64,000 nt of DNA from Rhizobium sp. RM (GTDB lineage: Bacteria > Pseudomonadota > Alphaproteobacteria > Rhizobiales > Rhizobiaceae), in contig NZ_JACAWV010000008.1 of the NCBI RefSeq assembly GCF_013390595.1, positions 124,001 through 188,000 of the forward strand, read 5' to 3'. Shown here piece by piece: positions 18,249 to 26,505 of the stretch. The notes under the pieces were generated by a model, which had not been told where the DNA came from, did no database searches, and saw nothing but the letters and a program-made list of their open reading frames with translations. A program made the translations under genes and the position numbers. Numbering within the stretch: position 1 is the first letter of the stretch; each line of letters opens with the position of its first letter.

Positions 18249-19308
18249 ACTCGAAGCCTTCCATATCCATATATTCGGCGCTGACGGCAGCGCCCGTCGC
18301 TTCGATCGAAGATAGAACCTCGCCCATGTCGCCGTCAAAATGGATTCCCGTGTGCTCGACACTGTAACGTGCTTCGCGAACCGCAGCCCAGGGACGCATC
18401 AGACCAAGGGTGATGACGCTGAGAACGAGGTTGGAGACAACGATCCAGAGATAACGGCCACGGTTTACATCGCTGAGGAGTCGGTGTTTTCCATCGAGAA
18501 GCATAGACGAGATCACGACGTTGCGTACGCCGGCCCGATAGACGATGCCAGCAAGGCCGTAGACCAGGAAAGCGCCGAACAGGCCGATGTACAGAGAGCC
18601 AAGCGCCATGGTGATGGCTGTAGTCTCGTCATCGGCGAGCGCGCTGTTGGCTGCAAAGATTGCGAAGCCCAGGAAGCTGAACACTGTCCCGCCGACAACA
18701 ACCATGATGGCCGGAATGATCCAGACGCGGTAGAGCGCGCCAATTTTCGGGTCGGCACTGAACGGCCTGTCGCCGTAGCGAAGGTTGCCGAAAACGTAGC
18801 GATTGACCCAACGGCTCGCCAGGGGTGCCAGAATGCCAAAAGAGATAAAGGCCACGAAGCCGCCGAGTACGACGGAGACGAACGCGCCGCCTGTCTTGCC
18901 GGCAAAATCGAAACGTACGTTGCGATAACTTGTTACACGCGCGTTGAAACGAATGCTGCGCATGACAAGCCATGGCAAGAAGGCCACGAAAAGAATGGCC
19001 GGGATGAAGGCGAGAACCGGCAGAAGCGTTGCAAAGATTTGCATGACGATGATGAACGCAAAAGCGATCAGCCGCCCTTTGAAGATCTGCCCGCCCGTTG
19101 CGTGGTAACCGAAGGCACGTCCGGCCAGTTCAGTGCTTCCATTGAAATAGCGTTTGCGACGGACCTTTGCCCAGGCCGAGTAGATGCCAATGGTTATGAT
19201 CGTCAGCAGAATGTTGACGATCCAGATTCCGAAATACTCTCCGGCACTTCCCTTGAAGACGCCGCGCTCATAGGCGCGCGTATCCGTTGCTACGGCAATA
19301 TCGCTCAT
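18238..19308 (-). CDS. DUF898 (YjgN) family membrane protein
   Basis: A 356-aa integral membrane protein with roughly eight helices. It opens with the DUF898 hallmark (FKGSAGEYFGIWIVNILLT, then GIYSAWAKVRRKRYFNGSTEL) and repeats a similar WAAVREARY element near the C-terminus. Function is unknown. The gene overlaps the following M48 protease gene by 11 bases, so the two proteins are very probably made together; membrane protease plus DUF898 partner is a recurring pair in proteobacteria. A likely ribosome binding site AGAGGGA precedes the ATG. Confidence 0.82.
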   Translation of the reverse strand: MSDIAVATDTRAYERGVFKGSAGEYFGIWIVNILLTIITIGIYSAWAKVRRKRYFNGSTELAGRAFGYHATGGQIFKGRLIAFAFIIVMQIFATLLPVLAFIPAILFVAFLPWLVMRSIRFNARVTSYRNVRFDFAGKTGGAFVSVVLGGFVAFISFGILAPLASRWVNRYVFGNLRYGDRPFSADPKIGALYRVWIIPAIMVVVGGTVFSFLGFAIFAANSALADDETTAITMALGSLYIGLFGAFLVYGLAGIVYRAGVRNVVISSMLLDGKHRLLSDVNRGRYLWIVVSNLVLSVITLGLMRPWAAVREARYSVEHTGIHFDGDMGEVLSSIEATGAAVSAEYMDMEGFEFGF

Positions 19309-19471
19309 GTGAGTCCCTCTTCACATGCCCCTCTCCAGGCACATCAAATCAAATAATCAAAGTGTTCCCGTCTCTCGGTGTCCCCACACCTCGAACGCGA
19401 CAGCTATATCAAAACAGCTTTAAGTGGAATTATTTTTCGGAAAATGTGAGTTTTTTTGTCCTGTTTGCAGC

Positions 19472-19498
19472 AAAAAGCCCCGCCGTGAGGCAGGGCTT
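19472..19498 (-). terminator. Intrinsic terminator of mmsA
   Basis: On the minus strand a 9-bp stem (AGCCCTGCC/GGCGGGGCT, one G-T pair) with a TCAC loop is followed by TTTTT, 28 bases after the mmsA stop. Confidence 0.85.
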
Positions 19499-19526
19499 CA
19501 GCGTAGATAACAATTGCAGCCGTGCT

Positions 19527-21023
19527 TTATTTCATCGTCGGCATGACAAATTCTGCACCCGACTTGATGCCGGAAGGCCAACGCGAGGTGATCGTCTTGG
19601 TCTTTGTCCAGAACTTGATCGAATCGGTACCATGCTGGTTGAGGTCACCGAAGCTCGACGCCTTCCAGCCGCCGAAGGAGTGATATGCCAGCGGAACCGG
19701 GATCGGCACGTTGATGCCGATCATGCCGATATTGACACGGCTTGCGAAGTCGCGGGCCGCATCGCCGTCACGGGTGAAGATGGCGACACCGTTGCCATAT
19801 TCGTGCTTCATCGGCAGTTCGAGTGCATCTTCGTAGTTCTTGGCGCGAACGACGGAGAGAACCGGCCCGAAGATTTCCGTCTTGTAGATGTCCATGTCTG
19901 GTGTGACGTGGTCGAAGAGGCAGCCACCGACGAAGTAACCGTCTTCATAACCCTGCAGCTTGAAGTCGCGACCATCGACCAGAAGTTTTGCACCCTGTTC
20001 CACACCACTGTCGATAAGACCCCTGACGCGGGTCTGAGCTTCTTTGGTTACCAGCGGACCCATGTCGGCCTTGTCGTCGGTATAGGGACCGATCTTCAAC
20101 GCCTCGATCTGCGGGATAAGCTTCTCGACGAGGCGATTTGCAGTTTCCTCTCCGACAGGAACGGCGACGGAAACGGCCATGCAACGCTCGCCCGCGGAGC
20201 CGTAACCAGCGCCCATCAGCGCGTTGACGGCCTGATCAAGATCTGCGTCCGGCATGATGATCATGTGGTTCTTGGCGCCGCCGAAGCACTGGGCGCGCTT
20301 GCCGTTCATCGCAGCCGTGCCGTAGACGTAACGGGCAATCGGCGTCGAACCGACAAAGGAGACGGCGCCGATATCCGGGTCCGTCAGGATCGCATCGACG
20401 GCACCCTTGTCGCCGTTGACGACATTGAGGATGCCAGCCGGAAGACCTGCTTCAATCATCAGTTCGGCAAGACGGATCGGCAGCGATGGATCGCGTTCAG
20501 ATGGCTTGAGGATGAAGGCATTTCCGCAGGCGATAGCAGGCGCGAACATCCACATCGGGATCATGCCGGGGAAGTTGAATGGCGTGATGCCGGCACCGAT
20601 GCCGACGGGCTGGCGGATCGAATACATGTCGATTGCCGGACCAGCACCCTCGGTGAATTCCCCCTTTTGCAGATGCGGAATGCCGCAGACGAATTCGCAA
20701 ACCTCAAGGCCGCGAACAATGTCGCCCTTGGAATCTTCCACCGTCTTGCCGTGTTCGCTCGACAGAAGAACGGCCAGTTCGTCCATGTTCTGGTTCAGGA
20801 GTTCGACGAACTTGAAGAACACGCGGGCACGGCGCTGCGGATTGGTCGCGGCCCACTTCGGCTGCGCCTTCTTGGCGCTTTCGACCGCGGCACGCAGTTC
20901 GGCATCGCTGGCAAGAGCGACAGTCGCCTGCACTTCGCCGGTTGCCGGGTTGTAAACGTTCGACGTGCGGCCGCTGGTGCCGGGCACGTGCTTGCCGTCG
21001 ATGAAATGACCGATTTCCTTCAT
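19527..21023 (-). CDS. mmsA: CoA-acylating methylmalonate-semialdehyde dehydrogenase
   Basis: A 498-aa aldehyde dehydrogenase of the MmsA/IolA class, which converts methylmalonate or malonate semialdehyde plus CoA to propionyl- or acetyl-CoA in valine and myo-inositol breakdown. Seen in the sequence: HFIDGKHVPGTSGR at the N-terminus, the NAD site FVGSTPIARYVY, and the catalytic cysteine in GERCMAVSVAV near residue 280, characteristic of this class. The ATG at 21023 has GGAGG 8 bases upstream; a longer frame to 21065 would start inside the untranslated region. It is monocistronic with its own terminator. Without valine or inositol genes nearby, the pathway cannot be fixed. Confidence 0.93.
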   Translation of the reverse strand: MKEIGHFIDGKHVPGTSGRTSNVYNPATGEVQATVALASDAELRAAVESAKKAQPKWAATNPQRRARVFFKFVELLNQNMDELAVLLSSEHGKTVEDSKGDIVRGLEVCEFVCGIPHLQKGEFTEGAGPAIDMYSIRQPVGIGAGITPFNFPGMIPMWMFAPAIACGNAFILKPSERDPSLPIRLAELMIEAGLPAGILNVVNGDKGAVDAILTDPDIGAVSFVGSTPIARYVYGTAAMNGKRAQCFGGAKNHMIIMPDADLDQAVNALMGAGYGSAGERCMAVSVAVPVGEETANRLVEKLIPQIEALKIGPYTDDKADMGPLVTKEAQTRVRGLIDSGVEQGAKLLVDGRDFKLQGYEDGYFVGGCLFDHVTPDMDIYKTEIFGPVLSVVRAKNYEDALELPMKHEYGNGVAIFTRDGDAARDFASRVNIGMIGINVPIPVPLAYHSFGGWKASSFGDLNQHGTDSIKFWTKTKTITSRWPSGIKSGAEFVMPTMK

Positions 21024-21173
21024 GGGGATTTCCTCCGGAATTTTGTGGTGGCGGAACCATTGCACTTCAATTTGTACAAATCAATGAGCTCAGATAAGAA
21101 ACCGTTGTGCGTAAATTAAAGCACGGCGATGTTGACCGAACGTCGGTCATGGCGGTCAGGAGGGTCAGGACCG

Positions 21174-21488
21174 ATGCAGGATGAACCAGTGGTGCGGATG
21201 GCCGAGATCGAAATCGATCCATTGCATATCGACGCCTATCGCAGCTTGCTTGCCGAAGAAATCGAGGCTTCAGTCAGCCGGGAGGATGGCGTGCTGGCAT
21301 TGAACGCTGTCGCCCTCAAAGGCAGTCTAGGAAAAATCCGTATCCTTGAGGTCTATGCGAGCCAGGCAGCATACGAGGCCCACCTAAGGACGCCGCATTT
21401 CCTGAAATACAAGGATGCGGTAGCAGGCATGGTCACCTCTCTGACCCTGGTCGAGGTTGACCCAGTCATCATGCGAAGCAAGCCATGA
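21174..21488 (+). CDS. Antibiotic biosynthesis monooxygenase (ABM) domain protein
   Basis: A small protein of about 104 aa with one ABM-type ferredoxin-like fold: VVRMAEIEIDPLHIDAYRSL at the N-terminus and the family's second strand with KIRILEVYASQAAYEAHLRT, then HFLKYK. YgiN-like members are quinol monooxygenases; many others have no known substrate. AGGAGG lies about 11 bases before the chosen ATG. Its stop overlaps the LysR start (ATGA), so enzyme and regulator are translationally coupled. An upstream in-frame ATG at 21129 would add a basic tail unlike the family. Confidence 0.82.
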   Translation: MQDEPVVRMAEIEIDPLHIDAYRSLLAEEIEASVSREDGVLALNAVALKGSLGKIRILEVYASQAAYEAHLRTPHFLKYKDAVAGMVTSLTLVEVDPVIMRSKP

Positions 21489-22366
21489 ACTGGGATGATG
21501 TCCGTATATTTCTTGCCGTTGCCCGGACAGGACAGATCCTTGCCGCATCGAAACGGCTGGGGCTCAACCATGCAACGTTGTCCCGGCGATTGACCTCACT
21601 GGAAGAGGCGCTGAAAACCCGGCTTTTTATTCGACGGACGAACGGCTGCGAGTTGACGGAGGAGGGGCAGCGTTTTCTTGGCTCTGCGGAGCGCATGGAA
21701 ACCGAAATGCTCAATGCGCAAGCAAGCCTTGGCCGCGTTGATACCGCCGTGGCGGGAACCGTGCGCATTGGTGCGCCGGATGGTCTGGGCGTTTCTTTTC
21801 TTGCGCCAAGGCTCGGTCGGCTGACAGCGCGTTATCCTGATCTCAAGATCCAGCTTGTGCCGGTGCCGCGCTCCTTTTCCCTTTCACAGCGAGAAGCAGA
21901 CATTGCCATCACGATTGAACGGCCGGATCAGGGCAGATTGGTGCAGTCGAAACTGACCGATTATTCGCTCGGGCTTTATGCCTCGAAGGCCTATCTCGAA
22001 GAATACGGTACTCCTCAAGATGTCGAAGCCCTCAAGCAGCATCGCCGCATCGGCTACGTGGAAGATCTGATTTTTTCGCCGTCGTTGAACTATACCGGCG
22101 AAATCATGCGGGACTGGGATGCGACGTTCGAAATCTCCAGCGCTATCGGCCAGACAGAGGCTGTACGTTCGGGAGCGGGGATCGGCATCCTGCACAACTA
22201 TATCGCCGGGCAATATCCAGAGTTGATACGGATATTGCCTGAGATCGGCATTAGTCGTGCCTATTGGACCGCGTATCACGAATCTGCGCGCCAGCTTGTT
22301 CGGGTACGGACAGTGGTTGATTTTCTCCAGGAGTTGGTTGCTGCAGAACGACGGATTTTCGCCTGA
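21485..22366 (+). CDS. LysR-family transcriptional regulator
   Basis: A 293-aa LysR-type regulator. The N-terminal helix-turn-helix reads FLAVARTGQILAASKRLG then NHATLSRRLTSLEEAL; the rest is a periplasmic-binding-protein-like effector domain (RIGAPDGLGVSFLAPRLGRL). The start overlaps the stop of the monooxygenase gene, and an EamA-type transporter follows 128 bases downstream, so the three may form one functional unit. LysR proteins normally control a divergent gene; here the divergent neighbour is mmsA, about 460 bases away behind the monooxygenase gene. Confidence 0.9.
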   Translation: MNWDDVRIFLAVARTGQILAASKRLGLNHATLSRRLTSLEEALKTRLFIRRTNGCELTEEGQRFLGSAERMETEMLNAQASLGRVDTAVAGTVRIGAPDGLGVSFLAPRLGRLTARYPDLKIQLVPVPRSFSLSQREADIAITIERPDQGRLVQSKLTDYSLGLYASKAYLEEYGTPQDVEALKQHRRIGYVEDLIFSPSLNYTGEIMRDWDATFEISSAIGQTEAVRSGAGIGILHNYIAGQYPELIRILPEIGISRAYWTAYHESARQLVRVRTVVDFLQELVAAERRIFA

Positions 22367-22493
22367 AATCTGCACGGAACAGATTCGGCGCGCCTAATTG
22401 TATGATTATTGCCGGAGCGCGCTCGCGCCGGACTTGACAAGTGGCCGTCGCCTGAACGACCAATGCAGCCATTGGGAGACATCAGGAACTGAA

Positions 22494-23414
22494 ATGCCGA
22501 ATATACTTCGAAAGCTCTCGCCGACTGGTCTCGGCGTGGCCGTCATGCTGCTTGGAATGCTGCTTTTCGCGTTGAATGATGCGATGGGGAAGTGGTTGGT
22601 CGCGACCTATAGTCTGGGGCAAGTGGTGCTCATCAGAAGCGCTGCGGCACTCGTCATCCTGGTTCCGATCCTTTGGCGGGGCGGCCTCGCCAGTGTGGTA
22701 AAAGTCGAGCGCCCCTCTCTTCAGGCTGCTCGTGTCTTCTTTTCAACCGCTGAGCTTTTCTGTTTCTATTTTGCCGTCAAGGCTTTGCCACTTGCCGACG
22801 TCATGACTTATTGGCTCGCAGCGCCGATCTATGTCGCGGCTCTGTCGCCGTTTCTGTTGGGCGAAAAGGTCGGCTGGCGCCGCTGGACGGCGATTGCTAT
22901 CGGTTTTGTCGGTGTCGTGATTGCGTTGAAACCAAGTTCAGCAAGCCTGACCTCGGCGGCGCTTTTTTCAATTCTGGGCAGTGCGGCATTCGCATTCATG
23001 ATGTTATCAGGCCGCCAGCTTCGCAACACGCCCGATACAGTTCTGGCATTCTGGCAGATCGTCGGCGCAGCCGTTGCCGCAGTGGTGGCCGTTGCCGCCG
23101 CTCCGTCTGGATGGGCGCCCATTCAGTCTGCTTTCGATCTTTCCCTACTTTGCATGCTGGGCGTTGTGGCCATGACTGCCCACGTGCTCGTCAACCGCGC
23201 CTTGAAGCTCGCCGATGCGGCCACGGTCGCGCCGCTGCAATATACCCTGTTGCTGTGGGCGGTCATCTTCGGCTGGATGTTCTTCGGTGATGTGCCGCAG
23301 GCAAGCATCGTTGCCGGTGCCGGATTGATCGTTTTGTCTGGACTCTATATTTTCTTTCGCGAAAATACGCTCAAGCGCCGCCGTCAGGCCGAAGATCGTA
23401 TCGCGGCGGAATAG
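22494..23414 (+). CDS. EamA/DMT-family membrane transporter
   Basis: A 306-aa drug/metabolite transporter with ten predicted helices in two EamA repeats (the first begins LGVAVMLLGMLLFALNDAMG, the second near SILGSAAFAFMMLSGRQL). The highly charged C-terminus (LKRRRQAEDR) is cytoplasmic. Members export amino acids, purines or other small metabolites; this substrate is not predictable. ATG chosen with AGGAA 8 bases upstream; the frame extends further back but without membrane character. It may be expressed with the upstream monooxygenase-LysR pair. Confidence 0.85.
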   Translation: MPNILRKLSPTGLGVAVMLLGMLLFALNDAMGKWLVATYSLGQVVLIRSAAALVILVPILWRGGLASVVKVERPSLQAARVFFSTAELFCFYFAVKALPLADVMTYWLAAPIYVAALSPFLLGEKVGWRRWTAIAIGFVGVVIALKPSSASLTSAALFSILGSAAFAFMMLSGRQLRNTPDTVLAFWQIVGAAVAAVVAVAAAPSGWAPIQSAFDLSLLCMLGVVAMTAHVLVNRALKLADAATVAPLQYTLLLWAVIFGWMFFGDVPQASIVAGAGLIVLSGLYIFFRENTLKRRRQAEDRIAAE

Positions 23415-23732
23415 ATTGTCTATGCCCGTTGTGGTGTCCCCGGTTGGAACTTTACGCTGGGAACATCACAGGGGCTTGACGAAAGCGTGATCTTCGAAGA
23501 GTAGAAAGAGGTCCTGCGACGAGACGTCGCGAAAGGACAGAGGAAACAAAGGTGCCGGGCCCCTCTGGCGAGAGTTTTACGGCGCTCTCGTGATGTCGGT
23601 ACCGCCTGCAAAATTGGCCGGCGGATTAAAAATTATGAATAACCTGAATGTGCTTCGCGCGCGTGCTTTCTGCGTGCGGCACGACGCTCCGCGTCGTTCC
23701 GCTATCGTTTCCCTTTCCGGAGGTGACCGCAC
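23415..23732. other. 318-base gap before the DUF475 gene
   Basis: No convincing coding frame. A possible hairpin CGAGAG/CTCTCG sits in 23570-23592. A GGAGG ribosome binding site lies at the end, just before the DUF475 start. I could not fit the region to the manganese yybP-ykoY riboswitch or any other leader I know. Confidence 0.4.
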
Positions 23733-24839
23733 ATGAGCGCCGCCCAGAAAACCACGCTGTCCTACTTCAAGTGGGCATTTATCGTCACCGTCGTCGGTCT
23801 GATCCTTGGCGGGTATCTCGGTTGGGAGATGACCGGGACGATCGGTGGAACAGCCACGATCTTCTTCATCTGCGCGGTTCTCGCCGTGCTGGAAATCTCG
23901 CTGTCCTTCGACAACGCTATTGTCAATGCCAACAAGCTCAAGGACATGACGCCCGAGTGGCAGCATCGCTTCCTGACCTGGGGCATTCTGATCGCCGTTT
24001 TCGGCATGCGTATCGTTTTCCCGCTGTTGATCGTCGTCATCGCGGCGAATGTCGGCCCCTGGACCGCACTGGTCATGGCTGCCACGCAGCCGGAACGCTA
24101 TGCGGAAATCATGCATGATGCCCACCTGCCGATTGCGGCTTTCGGTGGCACGTTCTTGATGATGGTTGGCCTGAACTTCTTTTTCGACCATGAAAAGGAC
24201 GTGCACTGGGTGCGCTGGATCGAGGAGAAGGCTGCGACCTATTCCTCCGTCAAGGGTATCGAAATTGCCTTCGTTCTGATCGTCATGCTGGTCTTTTCCC
24301 GCATTATCGGTGCGAGCGAAGATCCGGCACTTGGTCCCGTTGCAGCCAATACCTTCTTCCATTCCGCGATCTGGGGTCTCTTGACCTTCCTGCTCGTTGA
24401 AGTGGTCGGCGGTATTCTCGACCGTAGCCAGGAGATGTTGGAAGGTGCGGCAAAGGGCGGCTTCGGCGCGTTCCTTTACCTTGAAGTGCTGGACGCGAGC
24501 TTCTCCTTCGACGGCGTGATCGGCGCTTTCGCTTTGACGCAGAACCTGTTCATCATTGCGATCGGCCTTGGTATCGGTGCAATGTATGTTCGTTCGATGA
24601 CGATCATGCTTGTCGAAAAAGGAACGCTGGCGGAATACCGTTATCTCGAGCACGGCGCGTTTTATGCGATCCTTATCCTCTCGGTCATCATGTATGTCCA
24701 GACGATGTTCCATATTCCGGAAGTCATCACGGGTCTCGGCGGTGCTGCCTTGATCGGGATCTCGCTTTGGTCGTCGATCCGCTACAATCGTCAGCAGAGT
24801 GCTGACGCAGTAGAGGCTGCACGCGGTGCGGAAATCTAA
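23733..24839 (+). CDS. DUF475 (TerC-like) integral membrane protein
   Basis: A 368-aa membrane protein with about nine helices. The motif EISLSFDNAIVNANKL near residue 51 and a second LDASFSFDGVIGAFAL near residue 252 contain the paired acidic residues of the TerC/DUF475 superfamily, thought to bind a divalent metal within the membrane. TerC relatives are linked to manganese export or tellurite resistance; DUF475 itself has no proven role. GGAGG lies 8 bases before the ATG. A strong terminator follows, so the gene is monocistronic. Confidence 0.85.
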   Translation: MSAAQKTTLSYFKWAFIVTVVGLILGGYLGWEMTGTIGGTATIFFICAVLAVLEISLSFDNAIVNANKLKDMTPEWQHRFLTWGILIAVFGMRIVFPLLIVVIAANVGPWTALVMAATQPERYAEIMHDAHLPIAAFGGTFLMMVGLNFFFDHEKDVHWVRWIEEKAATYSSVKGIEIAFVLIVMLVFSRIIGASEDPALGPVAANTFFHSAIWGLLTFLLVEVVGGILDRSQEMLEGAAKGGFGAFLYLEVLDASFSFDGVIGAFALTQNLFIIAIGLGIGAMYVRSMTIMLVEKGTLAEYRYLEHGAFYAILILSVIMYVQTMFHIPEVITGLGGAALIGISLWSSIRYNRQQSADAVEAARGAEI

Positions 24840-24853
24840 GACTCGTCGACAAA

Positions 24854-24880
24854 AGCCTTCCGCCTAAAGGGCGGAAGGCT
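24854..24880 (+). terminator. Intrinsic terminator after the DUF475 gene
   Basis: A perfect 11-bp stem AGCCTTCCGCC/GGCGGAAGGCT with loop TAAAG, starting 14 bases past the stop; a T-run (TTTTT) follows about 10 bases later. Confidence 0.8.
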
Positions 24881-25006
24881 AGTTGCCTAATTTTTCGCCT
24901 AAGCCTGTTTTTGCGGCAATGAAGATTTGGCGAAAACTATCAGTCTTCGAAACCTCAAGGGCTGCAAGTCATTGACTCCCTTTATACTTGTGCGATGCAG
25001 AAAAAC

Positions 25007-25022
25007 TGGCACGTTTCCTGCT
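25007..25022 (+). promoter_or_regulatory. Sigma-54 (RpoN)-like promoter element
   Basis: TGGCACG-TTTC-CTGCT matches the -24/-12 consensus TGGCACG-N4-TTGCW with one mismatch. No enhancer-binding protein site was identified. A transcript from here would start near 25034 and meet a strong hairpin at 25078. Confidence 0.4.
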
Positions 25023-25077
25023 TCTATTGTCGCAAGTCCAGAGGGGACGTTAAAAAGCCCGAAAACGGGTCCATGCA

Positions 25078-25133
25078 CGCCGCGTTGCCATCGATCCAAA
25101 AGGGATTGCCGGTAACGCGGCGTTTGTGTTTCG
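25078..25133 (+). terminator. Hairpin followed by T-rich tract (possible small-RNA terminator)
   Basis: Arms CGCCGCGTTGCC and GGTAACGCGGCG pair over 12 bp with one G-T pair; the intervening 21 bases hold an inner ATCC/GGAT stem. TTTGTGTTTCG follows. It stands about 75 bases before the MarR-type gene, so it could also be a leader structure of that gene. Confidence 0.5.
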
Positions 25134-25205
25134 TCGCATCACTGCTTGAGTTTTCCTTGCCGTTGTTTGAAAACGTGTTGAAGGACGACTGGAAGGGTTA
25201 TCGAC

Positions 25206-25550
25206 GTGCCCGTTGAACTATCGCCAAGCGCGGCTTTGGGCCTCTGGCACCGCGTATCCCTATTGCAGGTGAAGGCTGAGGCGCCTGATCTCACCCTGCG
25301 GCAAACCGCCATCCTTCTGCAAATTTATCTCGTTCCGCCGCCCCATACCGTACGCGGTCTTGCCGCAATACTCGGGGTTACAAAACCCGTGATCACCCGT
25401 GCGCTGGACAGTCTCGGGACCTTGGGATTGGTGGATCGTGAGCGGGACGATCAGGACAGACGCAACGTTATCATAAAACGAACCGTTGCCGGTGCACTCT
25501 ATCTGGAAAAGTTCGGCGATCTGGTTATTGATCAGGCGCGAGAGATTTGA
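25206..25550 (+). CDS. MarR-like winged-helix protein (short)
   Basis: A 114-aa winged-helix DNA-binding protein resembling the core of MarR regulators: PPPHTVRGLAAILGVTKPVI forms the helix-turn-helix, and VDRERDDQDRRNVIIKRT the wing with the conserved DxRD-like residues. It is shorter than usual MarR proteins (about 140 aa) and lacks most of the dimerisation helices. The start is GTG, supported by GGAAGGG 8 bases upstream. It is followed after 18 bases by an NlpC/P60 peptidase, suggesting an operon of cell-wall turnover enzyme and regulator. Confidence 0.8.
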   Translation: MPVELSPSAALGLWHRVSLLQVKAEAPDLTLRQTAILLQIYLVPPPHTVRGLAAILGVTKPVITRALDSLGTLGLVDRERDDQDRRNVIIKRTVAGALYLEKFGDLVIDQAREI

Positions 25551-25568
25551 AACCCTGGACGTGAAACG

Positions 25569-26420
25569 ATGATACTCGACCGCCGCCTGAATGTGTTCCG
25601 CGCCGATCTGGCTGATGAAAAGCTGAAAGGTGCTGTTGAAGCGACCCGCTTTGTAAACGGCACGCCGGCCCAGGTCAGCATCCCTGTCGCTGCGCTCAGA
25701 CCATCGCCAGATCTTGCAAGCGGCATCGACACGGAACTGTTGTTCGGTGAAACGGTCAGGGTTTTCGACAGGGCGAACGGTTGGGCCTGGGTCCAGGCGG
25801 ATGCGGACGGTTACACCGGATACCTCCCCGAAACGGCGATCGACAGCGTGGTTGCCGCAACCCACAGAGTGACGGCGCCGCGGACCTTCCTTTATCCTTC
25901 GGCAGAACTGCGCAAATTTCCAGTCGCTGCCCTGTCCATGGGAAGCCTGGTTCGGATTGTCGGCGAGGCGGAAACGCGTGGCACCCGTTACCTGATGACG
26001 GAAAAGGGTGAAGGGATTATCGCCGCCCATTGCCAGCAAATCGACGCGGTTCAGGAAGACGACTATGTTGCGGTCGCATTGCGCTTCATCGAAACGCCCT
26101 ATCTCTGGGGTGGGCGCTCGGGCTTCGGCATCGATTGTTCCGGACTTGTCCAGCTTTCCCTGGCCATGACCGGCCGCCGGGTTTTGCGCGACACCGACAT
26201 GCAGGTCAAATCGCTTGGTGTGGAAATCGAACGCGATGAACTACGGCGCGGGGATTTTGTTTTCTGGAAGGGGCATGTTGGCCTCATGGAAAACGAGGAA
26301 ACGCTTTTGCATGCCAACGGCCACACGATGAATGTTGCTCGGGAAAACCTCGACGCCGCGATCGAGCGTATTGGCTGGTTGTATGAAAAGCCGACGGCAT
26401 TTCGTCGTCTTGGAGCCTGA
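25569..26420 (+). CDS. NlpC/P60-family cell-wall peptidase with SH3-like domains
   Basis: A 283-aa endopeptidase. The N-terminal half has two bacterial SH3-like segments (ETVRVFDRANGWAWVQADAD is the clearest); the C-terminal half is NlpC/P60 with the catalytic cysteine in GFGIDCSGLVQ near residue 190 and the histidine in KGHVGLM near residue 236. Such enzymes cleave gamma-D-glutamyl-diamino acid bonds in peptidoglycan peptides. No signal peptide is visible, so it may work on imported muropeptides in the cytoplasm, like dipeptidyl-peptidase VI. It follows the MarR-type gene by 18 bases. Confidence 0.87.
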   Translation: MILDRRLNVFRADLADEKLKGAVEATRFVNGTPAQVSIPVAALRPSPDLASGIDTELLFGETVRVFDRANGWAWVQADADGYTGYLPETAIDSVVAATHRVTAPRTFLYPSAELRKFPVAALSMGSLVRIVGEAETRGTRYLMTEKGEGIIAAHCQQIDAVQEDDYVAVALRFIETPYLWGGRSGFGIDCSGLVQLSLAMTGRRVLRDTDMQVKSLGVEIERDELRRGDFVFWKGHVGLMENEETLLHANGHTMNVARENLDAAIERIGWLYEKPTAFRRLGA

Positions 26421-26505
26421 TCGCGACTTTCACGAAATTGTGCCTGCGGACACCTTTGTGCGAATGCCCCGGACGACTTACATCCTTTAGTGTGACGAGA
26501 CTGGA

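Larger units (their letters stand above)
24881..25205. other. 325-base gap holding a sigma-54-like motif and a strong hairpin
   Basis: No coding frame I would support. It contains a sigma-54-like element and, about 55 bases on, a long hairpin followed by a T-rich stretch (both listed separately), and finally the GGAAGGG ribosome binding site of the MarR-type gene. The arrangement could encode a small RNA. Confidence 0.45.

Noticed and set aside
18340-19356. Open frame of 338 codons opposite the DUF898 gene
   Set aside because: Shadow of a membrane protein; translation is strongly acidic and charged as expected for the complement of hydrophobic codons.
19287-21119. Long open frame (610 codons) opposite mmsA
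   Set aside because: It is the complement of a clear aldehyde dehydrogenase; its residue mix (His/Arg/Asp-rich, no domain) is typical of antisense frames in GC-rich coding DNA.
23415-23732. Manganese (yybP-ykoY) riboswitch before the DUF475 gene
   Set aside because: I could not find the conserved bulge sequences of that riboswitch class.
24973-24990. TTGACT and TATACT as a housekeeping promoter
   Set aside because: The two elements are only about 6 bases apart, far too close for a -35/-10 pair.
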